In this document: positions 33,713 to 42,334 of the stretch, in pieces | Numbering within the stretch: position 1 is the stretch's first letter | Layout: each line of letters starts with the position of its first letter | Origin: Levilactobacillus wangkuiensis | Lineage (GTDB): Bacteria > Bacillota > Bacilli > Lactobacillales > Lactobacillaceae | Direction of reading: 5' to 3' | Assembly (NCBI RefSeq): GCF_016861605.1 | Contig: NZ_BOLM01000005.1 | Location: 140,210 to 204,209, forward strand | DNA: 64,000 nucleotides | Program-made: the position numbers and the translations under genes | Notes under the pieces: model-generated | Database searches by the model: none | Seen by the model: the letters and a program-made list of their open reading frames with translations, nothing else | What the model was told of the DNA's origin: nothing

Positions 33713-35215
33713 TTAGTCCTGAACCTGATAAGCCACCTTGAACGTCCGGGTCATCCAGTCGAGCCAGTATTGTGGATTAAGCGACTCCCCAGTCACCTGC
33801 TGAACCAGCTCTTGTGGCGTCACGCTAGCGCCCAAGCGGAAAATATTTTCTCGCCGCCACTCGGTGATCGGAGCGTAGTCGCCGCTGGCTAAGATGTCCG
33901 CCACTGGGAGTGCCTGGCTCATCGTGTGGTAGAACTGCGCCGCGTAAATTTGTCCCAGCAAATACGTTGGAAAGTAGCCGAAGTCCCCACCCGGCCAGTG
34001 AATGTCCTGTAGAATGCCTTCGGTGTCGTTAGCCGGCGTGATGCCCAGGTATTCCTGATACTTCTGGCGCCACAGCGCTGGTAATTCCGCCACCGTGGTT
34101 TCCCCATTGAAGAGGGCCTTTTCCAATTCATAACGGACGATGATGTGTAACGGGTACGTCAACGGGTCGGCTTCGGTCCGGATCAGTGTCGGCTTGGTGG
34201 CCATGAATCCCTGGTAGAACGTGGGCTCATCGATATCCGTAAAGATATCGCCAGTGGCCGCCTGGAAACGCCCGTATGCCCCCTGCCAAAACGCCGGGTT
34301 GCGGCCGATGAAAATTTCGTTGAAGAGCGACTGCGACTCGTGCAGGCCCATCGATGGCGCGTTAGACAGTGGCGTGTAGTCAAAGTCCGGGTCAAAGTTT
34401 TGCATGTACAGGCCGTGCCCCGCCTCGTGAATCCCACCTAGCAACGACATTTGAAAGTCATGAAGGCCATACCGGTTGGTGATTCGGGCATCGTTACGGT
34501 TCAGCGGCACCGTGAACGGGTGAATGCTACGGGACAGGTCTCCCTTGTTGAAGTCGTAACCCAAGCGTTCAACCGTGGTGCGGACCACCCGCTCCTGAAC
34601 GTCTTCGGGCACGGCACGGCTCATGAAGTCCACCCGCGGTTCGGTCCCGGTCGCAATGACCGCGCGAATGTGCTTGATACCCGCCTTTAACGTTTCCATG
34701 ATGGGGTCTAACTGCGCGACCGTCATCCCCGGCTCGTACTGGTCGAGCAACACGTCGTAGGGCGTGGCCTGCCCATTTTGCCAGTAAGGAATGAATTGCT
34801 TTTGGTAGGCAACAATTTTTTCAATATACGGCTGGAGAACCGTAAAGTCCTGGGCCTCACGTGCCGTCTCCCACACCTGTTGGGCATCCGAAATGGTGCG
34901 CTGGTAAGCTGCATAGTCATCAGCCGGGATATCATGGTTCAGGTCGTACTCGCGCTTGACCAGCCGCAAGACCTGTTGGCCCTTGGCATCGAGTGCTTCG
35001 GGATGTGCCGCGAAGTAGGCGATAAATGCGCCCATCTCGGGTCCCGTGGTCAGTGCCATTTCTTTGGCGCCGATGTAAGCCGTCAGCTCGCCCCGAAAAC
35101 TTGCCCCGTCCTTGGGTAGGTACGTCCGGGCGTCCCAGCCCACGAGGGATAAATTCATGTCTAACAAACTAATCTGCTTCACCAAAGCCAGGAAATCTGC
35201 TTCCGTTTTTGCCAT
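33713..35215 (-). CDS. M32-family metallocarboxypeptidase
   Basis: This 500-residue enzyme has the zinc motif GGIHEAGHGLYMQNF and a downstream GLHESQSLFNEIFIGRNPAF that supplies the third ligand. YDVLLDQYEPGMTVAQLDPI is also typical. It removes C-terminal residues from peptides in the cytosol, likely helping use of imported peptides. ATG 35215 follows TTTGGAGGCGG. Length is standard for the family (about 500). Monocistronic. Confidence 0.93.
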   Translation of the reverse strand: MAKTEADFLALVKQISLLDMNLSLVGWDARTYLPKDGASFRGELTAYIGAKEMALTTGPEMGAFIAYFAAHPEALDAKGQQVLRLVKREYDLNHDIPADDYAAYQRTISDAQQVWETAREAQDFTVLQPYIEKIVAYQKQFIPYWQNGQATPYDVLLDQYEPGMTVAQLDPIMETLKAGIKHIRAVIATGTEPRVDFMSRAVPEDVQERVVRTTVERLGYDFNKGDLSRSIHPFTVPLNRNDARITNRYGLHDFQMSLLGGIHEAGHGLYMQNFDPDFDYTPLSNAPSMGLHESQSLFNEIFIGRNPAFWQGAYGRFQAATGDIFTDIDEPTFYQGFMATKPTLIRTEADPLTYPLHIIVRYELEKALFNGETTVAELPALWRQKYQEYLGITPANDTEGILQDIHWPGGDFGYFPTYLLGQIYAAQFYHTMSQALPVADILASGDYAPITEWRRENIFRLGASVTPQELVQQVTGESLNPQYWLDWMTRTFKVAYQVQD

Positions 35216-35413
35216 GGTAACCGCCTCCAAATTTCAAGATGAATTTAGTGTAGCACGGTTACTTCTAAAAGGCCCGTGAATTTTCTCATTGTATTCTAAT
35301 TGCCGAATTTGACTAAAATACCGGTTTGACGCGAATATTGTTTGCTTGTGATCGTTTCACTTAGTTTTACTATTTCTTGTGAATTATTAAACTATTTGCT
35401 TTAATCTGTTTCT

Positions 35414-35932
35414 CTACAGTAAGTGTGCAATCATCGTCACGACCCAGTCCGTAGTAACCTGATCCTGTGGGTATTGGACCAGGACGCCCACTAAGAACGT
35501 CCAAACTGCCTGCCCCATTTGCGGTGCGACAGTCGCTTGGCCTTTTTGAGCGGCATACAAAGTCAGCACAGTCGTTAAGCTGACCGGTGTTGGCAATGGT
35601 GCCGTCAAGGCAAAGGTCACGGCTTGGGGATGCTGATCCGCGTAAGCTAAAAGATTGCTGACCATGCGTTGAAGCATGGCTGTCGCATCAGCTGAATCCA
35701 GCACATTTTCACGTAAAGTGGCCGTTATTTCTGCCATGATTTCTGTTCGCAAAGCTGCCAATAAACTCGCCTTGTCCGGAAAATGGCGATAGACTGCGGC
35801 CGGTGTCACTGCCAAAAAGCGGGCGATTTGCCGCAGAGAAAGTTGCTCGGCCCCAGCCGTTTCGAGTTGCTGTCGGGCCTGTTGCTGAATTGCTGCTGCT
35901 AAATTCTCGCGATGGTAAGGTAATTTTGTCAT
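35414..35932 (-). CDS. TetR-family regulator divergent from a CPBP protease
   Basis: This 172-residue protein has a helix-turn-helix in AEQLSLRQIARFLAVTPAAV and YRHFPDKASLLAALRTE, and a C-terminal domain with DQHPQAVTFALTAPLP of the WHG type. ATG follows AAAGGAATTC. The 199-bp gap to the divergent CPBP gene carries a strong inverted repeat, so control of that gene and of itself is likely. Confidence 0.85.
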   Translation of the reverse strand: MTKLPYHRENLAAAIQQQARQQLETAGAEQLSLRQIARFLAVTPAAVYRHFPDKASLLAALRTEIMAEITATLRENVLDSADATAMLQRMVSNLLAYADQHPQAVTFALTAPLPTPVSLTTVLTLYAAQKGQATVAPQMGQAVWTFLVGVLVQYPQDQVTTDWVVTMIAHLL

Positions 35933-35966
35933 AGGGGTGAATTCCTTTCGTAGTAACGTTTATAGC

Positions 35967-36013
35967 CTTATGTTAACACTGATTACTTTATATGTAAACA
36001 GCGTTAACATAAA
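35967..36013. promoter_or_regulatory. Operator candidate for the TetR/CPBP pair
   Basis: CTTATGTTAACACTG and CAGCGTTAACATAAAG form an inverted repeat of about 15 bp per arm with about 17 bases between. GTTAAC is present in both arms. Confidence 0.6.
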
Positions 36014-36131
36014 GCATTTAGTGGTACTTACTCCTATTTTAACCAATCCTTACACATTTTTACGCCCCTTCTCACGGCTACTTGTCTTACAATAAAGTTA
36101 ATGCGTCTATTCAAAGAAAAGAGTGTCGTCT

Positions 36132-36803
36132 ATGTCTGAACCCGTCTCCAATCGTCGTCTTATTTTGCAATTTATCTGTTGTTGGTTCATCTGGCTCGCC
36201 GTTCAGGTCGGTCTCAACAGTCCCATCGAAAAATACCTGACCGGTTGGCCCCAAGAATTGGCGCTCGATGCCATTAAATTAGCCGTCTGGTTAGGGCTGG
36301 CCTGGTGGTTCATCCATCAAGCTGACCGCAACCATCAACGTCTCACCCTGAGCAATGCCAAGCAGTGGCAACCAGCATGGCGGTTTGCCGCCGGCTATGT
36401 CGTCTGGGGCATTATCATTGTTTATCTGCTGGGTGAATTTTGGTTGGCCCATCACGACCTGAACGTTAATCACACTTTCATCCCCCAATTCTGGGGTCGC
36501 TACTTCCTGGTCGTCGGCGTCAGTGAAGAGTTCCTGTTCCGGGGCTACTTCCTAAATGCCCTGTTACAGAAATTCTCGCTCACCACTGCCAACGTGATTC
36601 AGGCACTGGCCTTTGCCAGCATGCACATCCCCCGTTACCTGACGACGGTTCCCACCATGAGTCCCATGCTGTGGATCAGTAATCTGGTCTCCGTTTTCCT
36701 ATTGGGCTTACTCTTCGGGTGGTTGTACGCCCGCAGTCATTCCCTGTGGCCCGGCATCGCTACGCACATGACCTGGGATATCTTGGTCACCCTCTTCGGG
36801 TAA
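36132..36803 (+). CDS. CPBP-family intramembrane metalloprotease
   Basis: This 223-residue protein has about seven hydrophobic segments and the three family motifs: VGVSEEFLFRGYFLNALL (EExxxR), LAFASMHIPRYL (FxxxH) and GIATHMTWDILVTLF (HxxxD). Members include Rce1-like proteases and bacteriocin self-immunity proteins. No bacteriocin gene is visible nearby. ATG 36132 is the third codon after a GTG; the local ribosome site is weak. Regulated, by inference, by the divergent TetR. Confidence 0.88.
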   Translation: MSEPVSNRRLILQFICCWFIWLAVQVGLNSPIEKYLTGWPQELALDAIKLAVWLGLAWWFIHQADRNHQRLTLSNAKQWQPAWRFAAGYVVWGIIIVYLLGEFWLAHHDLNVNHTFIPQFWGRYFLVVGVSEEFLFRGYFLNALLQKFSLTTANVIQALAFASMHIPRYLTTVPTMSPMLWISNLVSVFLLGLLFGWLYARSHSLWPGIATHMTWDILVTLFG

Positions 36804-36857
36804 AAAGAGTGGGCTTGGCGGTTATTCGCCTATTTTAGCCATACAGCATTAGAAATC

Positions 36858-36896
36858 AAAAGCGTCCGGGAATTTTTCATCCCAGACGCTTTTTTC
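36858..36896. terminator. Bidirectional terminator
   Basis: AAAAGCGTCCGGG / CCCAGACGCTTTTTT with a 10-base loop, between the convergent CPBP and membrane-protein genes. Confidence 0.85.
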
Positions 36897-36907
36897 GTGC
36901 AACCAGG

Positions 36908-37252
36908 CTAGGCCCGAACACGTTGTTTCAAGAACCCTAATAAAACACTTAAAAATGCAAACGGTAAAGCAAAGCTAAACAGAGCCGTGAGTAAGACCGG
37001 AGCCACCGTCAACGTTAAGACGACATCGGCGACGCCAACAATAACGCTCACACCTAGTAATAGCCGCCACCAACCACGACTGATACGTGGTTGGTACGTC
37101 AGCCCGTACACCAGTAACGTGAGGGCCGTCGTCAACAACAGTGCCCGATCAATCATTGGAATTGCCAGCAGGCCGGTCATCCCTAGGGCCACGACACTCA
37201 GCCCGATAAAGAAGTAACCGTACCAGCGTTGCGTTTGAACAGTTGATTTCAC
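36908..37252 (-). CDS. Small membrane protein of unknown function
   Basis: A 114-residue hydrophobic protein with four predicted helices (YFFIGLSVVALGMTGLLAIP, ALLLTTALTLLVYGL, LLLGVSVIVGVADVVLTLTV, and LTALFSFALPFAFLSVLLGF) and a basic tail. GTG 37252 follows AAGGGAGCG; an earlier GTG at 37273 is also open. No family recognised. It stands alone between two terminators. Confidence 0.65.
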   Translation of the reverse strand: MKSTVQTQRWYGYFFIGLSVVALGMTGLLAIPMIDRALLLTTALTLLVYGLTYQPRISRGWWRLLLGVSVIVGVADVVLTLTVAPVLLTALFSFALPFAFLSVLLGFLKQRVRA

Positions 37253-37421
37253 GATTATCGCTCCCTTTATCACAATCTTTACACCTTTAGTTTACCCGTT
37301 TTTGTAACCGCTTACAATAGATAAACGTTGCTTGATTGGTAAAAATATCAGGATAGTGCTCGCGAAACCGTCTTACCAATCTTCTAGCTAACTGGTGATT
37401 TCTCTAGTCGTTGGGCCGACG

Positions 37422-37456
37422 AAAAAAGTCGCCAACGTCTCTCGACATCAACGACT
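37422..37456 (-). terminator. Terminator of the acyltransferase-Nudix operon
   Basis: On the minus strand AGTCG...GTC, GAGA loop, GAC...CGACT is followed by TTTTTT, about 30 bases after the Nudix stop. Confidence 0.6.
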
Positions 37457-37486
37457 CTGCGTCTAGCTATTCTAAGCGACTAGCCC

Positions 37487-37966
37487 CTACGACTCGTCCT
37501 GAAGATCATCGACCAACGGCCCATTCCAGGCATCGCTAACCACGGCCGGGACCTCGCGATTGAAGACCCGCAACAGTGCCGCCATACTCTCGGCACTCTT
37601 TGCCGGGGTCATTTCGCTAAGCGGCAACCAGCCGACCCAGCCCTCATCGCTAGCCTTTAATTCACCGGTAAATGTATCCCCGCGGTACAGCAAGCCCAGC
37701 TTCCGTTTTTGCCGAGACGTGTCGAACCACTCACACGTCCCACAGAAGTCAACCGTCGCCAACTGCAGGCCGGTTTCCTCGAACACTTCCCTGACAGCCG
37801 CCTGAGCGCAGGCTTCGCCGACTTCCACGTGGCCGCCGGGAAAACTGTGTCCCGCCTTCCAGGGCACGTTCACTTTATCTTCCACCAAAACGCGTTTCGT
37901 CTGGGGGTCCGTCACCATAATCATCGTGACCAGCTCAACCGGTTGGGTCCTATCGGGTGTTGTCAT
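37487..37966 (-). CDS. Nudix hydrolase
   Basis: This 159-residue protein has the complete Nudix box GHVEVGEACAQAAVREVFEE followed by TGL, which binds the metals that cleave nucleoside-diphosphate-linked compounds. The start ATG 37966 overlaps the acyltransferase stop as ATGA, so the two are translated together. The substrate is not predictable; the form resembles 8-oxo-dGTP-type MutT proteins in size only. Confidence 0.9.
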   Translation of the reverse strand: MTTPDRTQPVELVTMIMVTDPQTKRVLVEDKVNVPWKAGHSFPGGHVEVGEACAQAAVREVFEETGLQLATVDFCGTCEWFDTSRQKRKLGLLYRGDTFTGELKASDEGWVGWLPLSEMTPAKSAESMAALLRVFNREVPAVVSDAWNGPLVDDLQDES

Positions 37967-39051
37967 TTTGCCACCGTTCCTTTCATCCATTGCCAAATCC
38001 TATGTATGCCGTACGCCGTCGCAAACGACCAGGCCCAGGTCAATAGGTAACTCACCAAAATACCGCTCACGGGATGGGCCGCCGTTAACGTCTGACCGCC
38101 GAAGCGCCAAATCAGTGCCAGCCAAAAGACGTTGGCCAAGTAGGCGCGGTACGCATAGGTCGCTAGCCAGTGAATCACCACTAGCCCCCGAGCACGTTGC
38201 CGTTGTTGCCACGCGGCCAAACTCACCAGCAAGCCAATCACACACAGGCCGTAGAAAACCGTTGCCGGTGCGTAGTAGCTACTGCGGGCCAACGTGATTG
38301 GCCGACCCGTGGCCAGCAGGTCGTGAACTTGCCAGACCAATGTCGCCAGTGCGCCAACCAGTAGCGGTACCCACGTCCACCGCCACTGCCAAATGTGTGA
38401 CCAAGCCAGCCAGAGCAGGATGCCCAAGACCGCGTAGAGGGCAAAGCCCCAGAAGACCCGGTCGAGCAAATACCAGTGACCGACCCGTGCGGCGGGCGTG
38501 ATCAGCTGGTGATAGCTGACTACCCAACCGAACATCCAGGCGCCACTCAAGCCCGCAGTCCACCAGAAACGGCGCCGCGTCGTGACCTGTCGCCGAATCG
38601 CCCACCACAGGGGCATCAGCAGAATGATCTGCAGCATCATGGTGTTGTACCACAAGTGTGGCGCGGCATTTCCGTTAATCAGCTGCCAGCCAAACTGGCC
38701 CAGTGTTGTAAACGGCCGATGTTGTTGCAGTTGGGGTTGCAGGAGCAAGTACGCCAGCGACCACCACACCGTCGGCACCCCTAACGCCGACCACTGTTGA
38801 CGCAGATACTGGCCATAGGTCGGCTGCGTCACGTCCGTGGTCCGAATCGTGGTGAAGAGAATGCCACAGATGAAGGCCGGCGCCGTAAATTTCACAGTCA
38901 GGTAGACCCAAGCGAGGCTAACCTGCATCGACTGCCCGGACGTCGTGGTTATCGCCCAGCTCAAAACTGTCTGCAACATGACCGCTGTGCAGGCAAACGC
39001 CTTGAGGTAGTCGCCGGCATCCGCTACCGACGTTGTTTGTTGTTCTGTCAC
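37963..39051 (-). CDS. Acyltransferase-3-like membrane protein with a possibly shifted start
   Basis: This 362-residue protein has about ten hydrophobic segments in the pattern of membrane acyltransferase family 3 (FACTAVMLQTVLSWA, PAFICGILFTTIRTTD, PHLWYNTMMLQIILLMPLWW). It probably modifies a surface sugar or wall polymer. The first codon of the frame is GTG 39051, without a proper ribosome site. A perfect AGGAGG 8 bases before ATG 39062 leads only into a four-codon frame (MSEK stop) in another phase; one extra A in GAAAAG would join the two. The start or the sequence may be damaged. Confidence 0.7.
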   Translation of the reverse strand: MTEQQTTSVADAGDYLKAFACTAVMLQTVLSWAITTTSGQSMQVSLAWVYLTVKFTAPAFICGILFTTIRTTDVTQPTYGQYLRQQWSALGVPTVWWSLAYLLLQPQLQQHRPFTTLGQFGWQLINGNAAPHLWYNTMMLQIILLMPLWWAIRRQVTTRRRFWWTAGLSGAWMFGWVVSYHQLITPAARVGHWYLLDRVFWGFALYAVLGILLWLAWSHIWQWRWTWVPLLVGALATLVWQVHDLLATGRPITLARSSYYAPATVFYGLCVIGLLVSLAAWQQRQRARGLVVIHWLATYAYRAYLANVFWLALIWRFGGQTLTAAHPVSGILVSYLLTWAWSFATAYGIHRIWQWMKGTVAK

Positions 39052-39138
39052 TTTTCGCTCATCGCCTTTACCTCCTCATTCTAGCAAGCCGAGGTGGGCC
39101 CTGTAAAGACGCAAACAAGCACGTTCTTTCGACACGAC

Positions 39139-39170
39139 AAAAAAGACGGCTCACTGGCCGTCTTTATTTT
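39139..39170. terminator. Terminator after the small membrane protein gene
   Basis: AAAAAAGACGG / CCGTCTTTATTTT with an 8-base loop, between a minus-strand gene and the acyltransferase promoter. Confidence 0.8.
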
Positions 39171-39187
39171 TTCGATTCTCTTCAGAT

Positions 39188-39385
39188 TTAAGCTTCGCGA
39201 TTGTTTTTCTTTGTTAGCTTGGTCATCAAATCTTCGATCCCGTAGCATGCCAGTCCTAAACCAGCGAACGCTACTGGAAAACCGAAGGCCCACATCGGTG
39301 ACTTCATGAGTAGGAGCACCAGGCTCAGCCCACAAACCGCTAACACAACTAAGGCAATCAGTGCCCATTGATCTTTATTCATCAT
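39188..39385 (-). CDS. Small two-helix membrane protein
   Basis: A 65-residue protein: one helix in ALIALVVLAVCGLSLVLLLM, a second in MWAFGFPVAFAGLGLACYGI, then a charged tail (TKLTKKNNREA). ATG follows TTGGGGGGATT, a strong ribosome site, which supports it being real. No family recognised. It is downstream of amt but on its own transcript judging by the 95-bp gap and terminator. Confidence 0.65.
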   Translation of the reverse strand: MMNKDQWALIALVVLAVCGLSLVLLLMKSPMWAFGFPVAFAGLGLACYGIEDLMTKLTKKNNREA

Positions 39386-39555
39386 AATCCCCCCAAGGTT
39401 GTTCAAACGTGTGTCCCCTAAACACACCCTTAGTTTAGCAAGTTCGGGGGCAAACGGCAATCATCTAGGGCAACCTTAAGAAAGTCACTAACTTTACTGA
39501 GTGGGCTGTGTTGCAGGAGTTTTGAATCCGCCATCGGGAGCGGCCAACCACCAGC

Positions 39556-40866
39556 TCATTTTTGCAGGTGTTGGAGCTGCCCCTTGAACTCGGGTGCATA
39601 CAGTTCCTGATCCGGCCGATAATCCGTGAGCCTTTCACTGAGCCCAACCGTGTAGTCGACCTGCTCACCATGTTCCCCCTGATCCAGGCCCATGGCCTCT
39701 TCGGCCGCATCGACCCGCATCGGTGTCAACCGGCGCAAGAGTAAAATCAAGCCGCTGCCCATCGCGGCAACCAGGACAATCGTCAAGCCCGTTGCCAAGA
39801 GTTGAATCCCCAGCAAGTGCCAACCGCCACCATAAATCAACCCATTTTGGGTGACCGCCGGATTCACAGCCTTACTGGCGAACACTCCCGTTAGGATACT
39901 GCCAACGATTCCGCTCACCCCGTGACAGCCAAAGGCATCCAGAGCATCGTCGACTCCCAGCTTGGGTTTTAAAAGCGCGATGAAGCCGTAGCTGGCTAAG
40001 GTCGCCAAGGTGCCAATCGCCACGGACCCCATCACGGTCACGTAACCGGCCGCTGGGGTAATGGCGACGAGTCCGCAAAGCGTGCCGGTACAGACACCGA
40101 CCAACGTGGGTTTGCCATTCGTCCAAATATCCAGGAACATCCAGACCACCATCGCCGTGGCCGTGGCTACCGTACTGGTAATCGCCGCCTGAACGGCCAC
40201 GCCATTGACGGCAAGGGCGCTGCCGGCATTGAAGCCGTACCAGCCAACCCACAAGATGGCCGTCCCCAACAGGACCCACGGTAAGTTATAGTGTTGCCCG
40301 GGATGATCCTTGGCCAACCGCGGTCCTAACCAGGCCGACAATACTAAGGCCGTCACCCCAGCATTGATGTGCACCACGGTCCCGCCGGCAAAGTCCAAGA
40401 CACCCAATTTAGCCAGCCACCCTGCCGGACTCCAAACCAGATGCACCATCGGGTAGTAAATGCAGACGGACCACGCCAGCAGAAATAGCAAAAGAAATTT
40501 AAACCGAATCCGTCCAACCACGGCCCCAACGAATAAAGCTGGGGTAATAATGGCAAACATCATTTGAAACAGCGAATACACGCCGACCGGAATATGACTG
40601 GCGGTCAGGCTAGCCAAATTGACGCCGGTCATGAAAGCATGGCGCAAATTGCCCACGACGCCGAGCACATTGCCTGAAAAGGACAGCGAGTAGCCGACGA
40701 ACACCCACAGCAAAATGGCCACGCCAGTCATAATAAAGACCGACAACATCGTGTTGACCACGTTTTTCTCGGAGACCAGGCCCCCGTAGAAAAAAGCCAA
40801 TCCCGGAGTCATAAACAAGACTAAAATGCTGGCAATCAACACGAATGCTGTATTTGCAAGATTCAT
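39556..40866 (-). CDS. amt: Ammonium transporter, AmtB/MEP family
   Basis: This 436-residue, 11-helix channel has family blocks FMTPGLAFFYGGLVSEKNVV, DFAGGTVVHINAGVTALVLS and the late DDALDAFGCHGVSGIVGSIL. The His pair of the conduction pore is present (VVHIN and CHGV). No glnK follows, so PII control, if any, comes from elsewhere. ATG 40866 lies behind AGAGGGCG. A GlnR/TnrA-type box about 160 bp upstream fits nitrogen control. Confidence 0.93.
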   Translation of the reverse strand: MNLANTAFVLIASILVLFMTPGLAFFYGGLVSEKNVVNTMLSVFIMTGVAILLWVFVGYSLSFSGNVLGVVGNLRHAFMTGVNLASLTASHIPVGVYSLFQMMFAIITPALFVGAVVGRIRFKFLLLFLLAWSVCIYYPMVHLVWSPAGWLAKLGVLDFAGGTVVHINAGVTALVLSAWLGPRLAKDHPGQHYNLPWVLLGTAILWVGWYGFNAGSALAVNGVAVQAAITSTVATATAMVVWMFLDIWTNGKPTLVGVCTGTLCGLVAITPAAGYVTVMGSVAIGTLATLASYGFIALLKPKLGVDDALDAFGCHGVSGIVGSILTGVFASKAVNPAVTQNGLIYGGGWHLLGIQLLATGLTIVLVAAMGSGLILLLRRLTPMRVDAAEEAMGLDQGEHGEQVDYTVGLSERLTDYRPDQELYAPEFKGQLQHLQK

Positions 40867-41024
40867 TAGCGGCGCCCTCTTTACGTTTGATGTAAGAAAT
40901 CCTAACACTCATTTTGATGAAAGTCACGAGTGAATTTTCAAAAGTAACGGGTTGGCTGGGACGTTTAACGAACTAATCTTACTAGTACCAGTCGTTTTCA
41001 TGAAATTATTAAGATTTGAAAATA

Positions 41025-41041
41025 GGTGATATTTTCTGACA
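41025..41041. promoter_or_regulatory. GlnR/TnrA-type nitrogen box upstream of amt
   Basis: On the minus strand TGTCAGAAAATATCACC matches the consensus TGTNANAWWWTNTNACA at all but the last base. It is placed upstream of the ammonium transporter gene. Confidence 0.7.
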
Positions 41042-41081
41042 TTGCCTGCATTTTTCCTACCAAATTGATACTGACAACAAG

Positions 41082-41131
41082 AAAAAGCCCAAGTCCTGGT
41101 AAGCTGGCGTCATACCCGCTTACCAGGACTC
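41082..41131 (-). terminator. Terminator of the secreted-protein gene
   Basis: On the minus strand AGTCCTGGTAAGC / GCTTACCAGGACT is followed by TGGGCTTTTTC. The stem is perfect over 13 bp. Confidence 0.85.
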
Positions 41132-41174
41132 AGACTATGAGTCGCTAGGCGACATCCACCTAATAGGACATCGT

Positions 41175-41828
41175 TTATTTCAAGTTCAGTTTTTGTCGAC
41201 CATCATAAATACCATTAACGACCTTATCAGCCTTGGGGCCTTCGTAAGCCAACGTCGCAAAGGATAGCTCGATCTTACCAACCTTAGTGACCTTTTTTCT
41301 GGAATACAGCAGCATCTCAAATTGACTCTTCTGATGAGGTTTCAAATACGACGACGCTGAATTGGGACCGGCCGTGATTCCCTGCTTGGGGGTCACGTTA
41401 ACTAACATGTGCTTGCTCTTACTATTCTTGGCCGAAAAGATAAAGTTGCTGGTCATGGTGTTCTCGAACCCCACAAGATTATAATTGGAGATTCCGCCCA
41501 TCACGTTTCTGCCGAACCGGTAAAAGCCATCATCACTATTATTGTAGGCAGTTCCCGTGACCTTTGCCCAGGTCGCGTACTTCGCCTTTTTACTGGCAAC
41601 CTGATACACATACAAATTATTCAATCTAATCTTATACGCTGAATTTTTGAAGGTGAACGTTTTCTTGAGTGGGTAGGCTTTCTTACTCGAGTAGGCCTTA
41701 TGCGTCTTCTGGGCACCATAATTCTGGTACAAATTAAAAACTTTTTGCTTTGCCTGGGCCTGCGTGGCCATGCCTAATGTCCCCATTGCCACAATCCCTG
41801 CCAGTAGTAAACTCCGCCATTTCATCAT
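41175..41828 (-). CDS. Secreted protein of unknown function
   Basis: A 217-residue product with a signal peptide (KWRSLLLAGIVAMGTLGMAT, cleavage after AQA). The mature part is very rich in Lys, Tyr, Asn and Ser, with a beta-sandwich-like pattern (YKIRLNNLYVYQV, WAKVTGTAYNNSDDGFYRFG) reminiscent of DUF5067/DUF4352-like secreted domains. No wall anchor is seen. ATG follows AAAAGGG. A strong terminator and its isolation show that it is monocistronic. Confidence 0.65.
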   Translation of the reverse strand: MMKWRSLLLAGIVAMGTLGMATQAQAKQKVFNLYQNYGAQKTHKAYSSKKAYPLKKTFTFKNSAYKIRLNNLYVYQVASKKAKYATWAKVTGTAYNNSDDGFYRFGRNVMGGISNYNLVGFENTMTSNFIFSAKNSKSKHMLVNVTPKQGITAGPNSASSYLKPHQKSQFEMLLYSRKKVTKVGKIELSFATLAYEGPKADKVVNGIYDGRQKLNLK

Positions 41829-41938
41829 AAAAAACCCTTTTCCGTTAAGCTCAGTATACAGGGTTAGCCGTTACTTTACAAAATAGTCCAACAAAAAACG
41901 AATCCAGACCGTGAAGTCCAAATTCGTTTCGTCAATTT

Positions 41939-42331
41939 CTATTTTCGTTTCAACCGACTCAAGCCCTGAACGGCCCGCGGAATCATCTTGCGGATGCCGC
42001 CCCGCGGATCCTTGACGTCCCCTTCGTACCGGGGAATCAGGTGAATGTGGGCGTGCATGACCGTTTGACCGGCGGCCGACGCCACGTTGATGCCAATGTT
42101 ATACCCGGCCGGCTGAAATTTTTCATCCAGCAAGGCCTTGGCCTCAAAGGTCAACGCATCCATCGCCGCTCGCGTTTCGGCTGGCACATCAAAGTAGGTC
42201 GCGTAGTGTTGCTTGGGCACGATCAACAGGTGACCGCGGCGCACGGGATGATTGTCCCAAAACGCCTTGGCCAAGTCATTTTCTAAGACGATACTGCTTT
42301 TCTGGCAAAAGACACAATCCGTCTTAATCAT
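41939..42331 (-). CDS. HIT-family nucleotide-binding protein
   Basis: This 130-residue protein has the histidine triad in TVMHAHIHLIPRY and the N-terminal CVFCQKSS zinc-like pair typical of HinT/Fhit-like bacterial HIT proteins. These act as nucleoside phosphoramidases or AMP-lysine hydrolases. Two bases separate it from the stop of the upstream RlmL-like gene, so they probably share a transcript. Confidence 0.9.
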   Translation of the reverse strand: MIKTDCVFCQKSSIVLENDLAKAFWDNHPVRRGHLLIVPKQHYATYFDVPAETRAAMDALTFEAKALLDEKFQPAGYNIGINVASAAGQTVMHAHIHLIPRYEGDVKDPRGGIRKMIPRAVQGLSRLKRK

Positions 42332-42334
42332 GGC

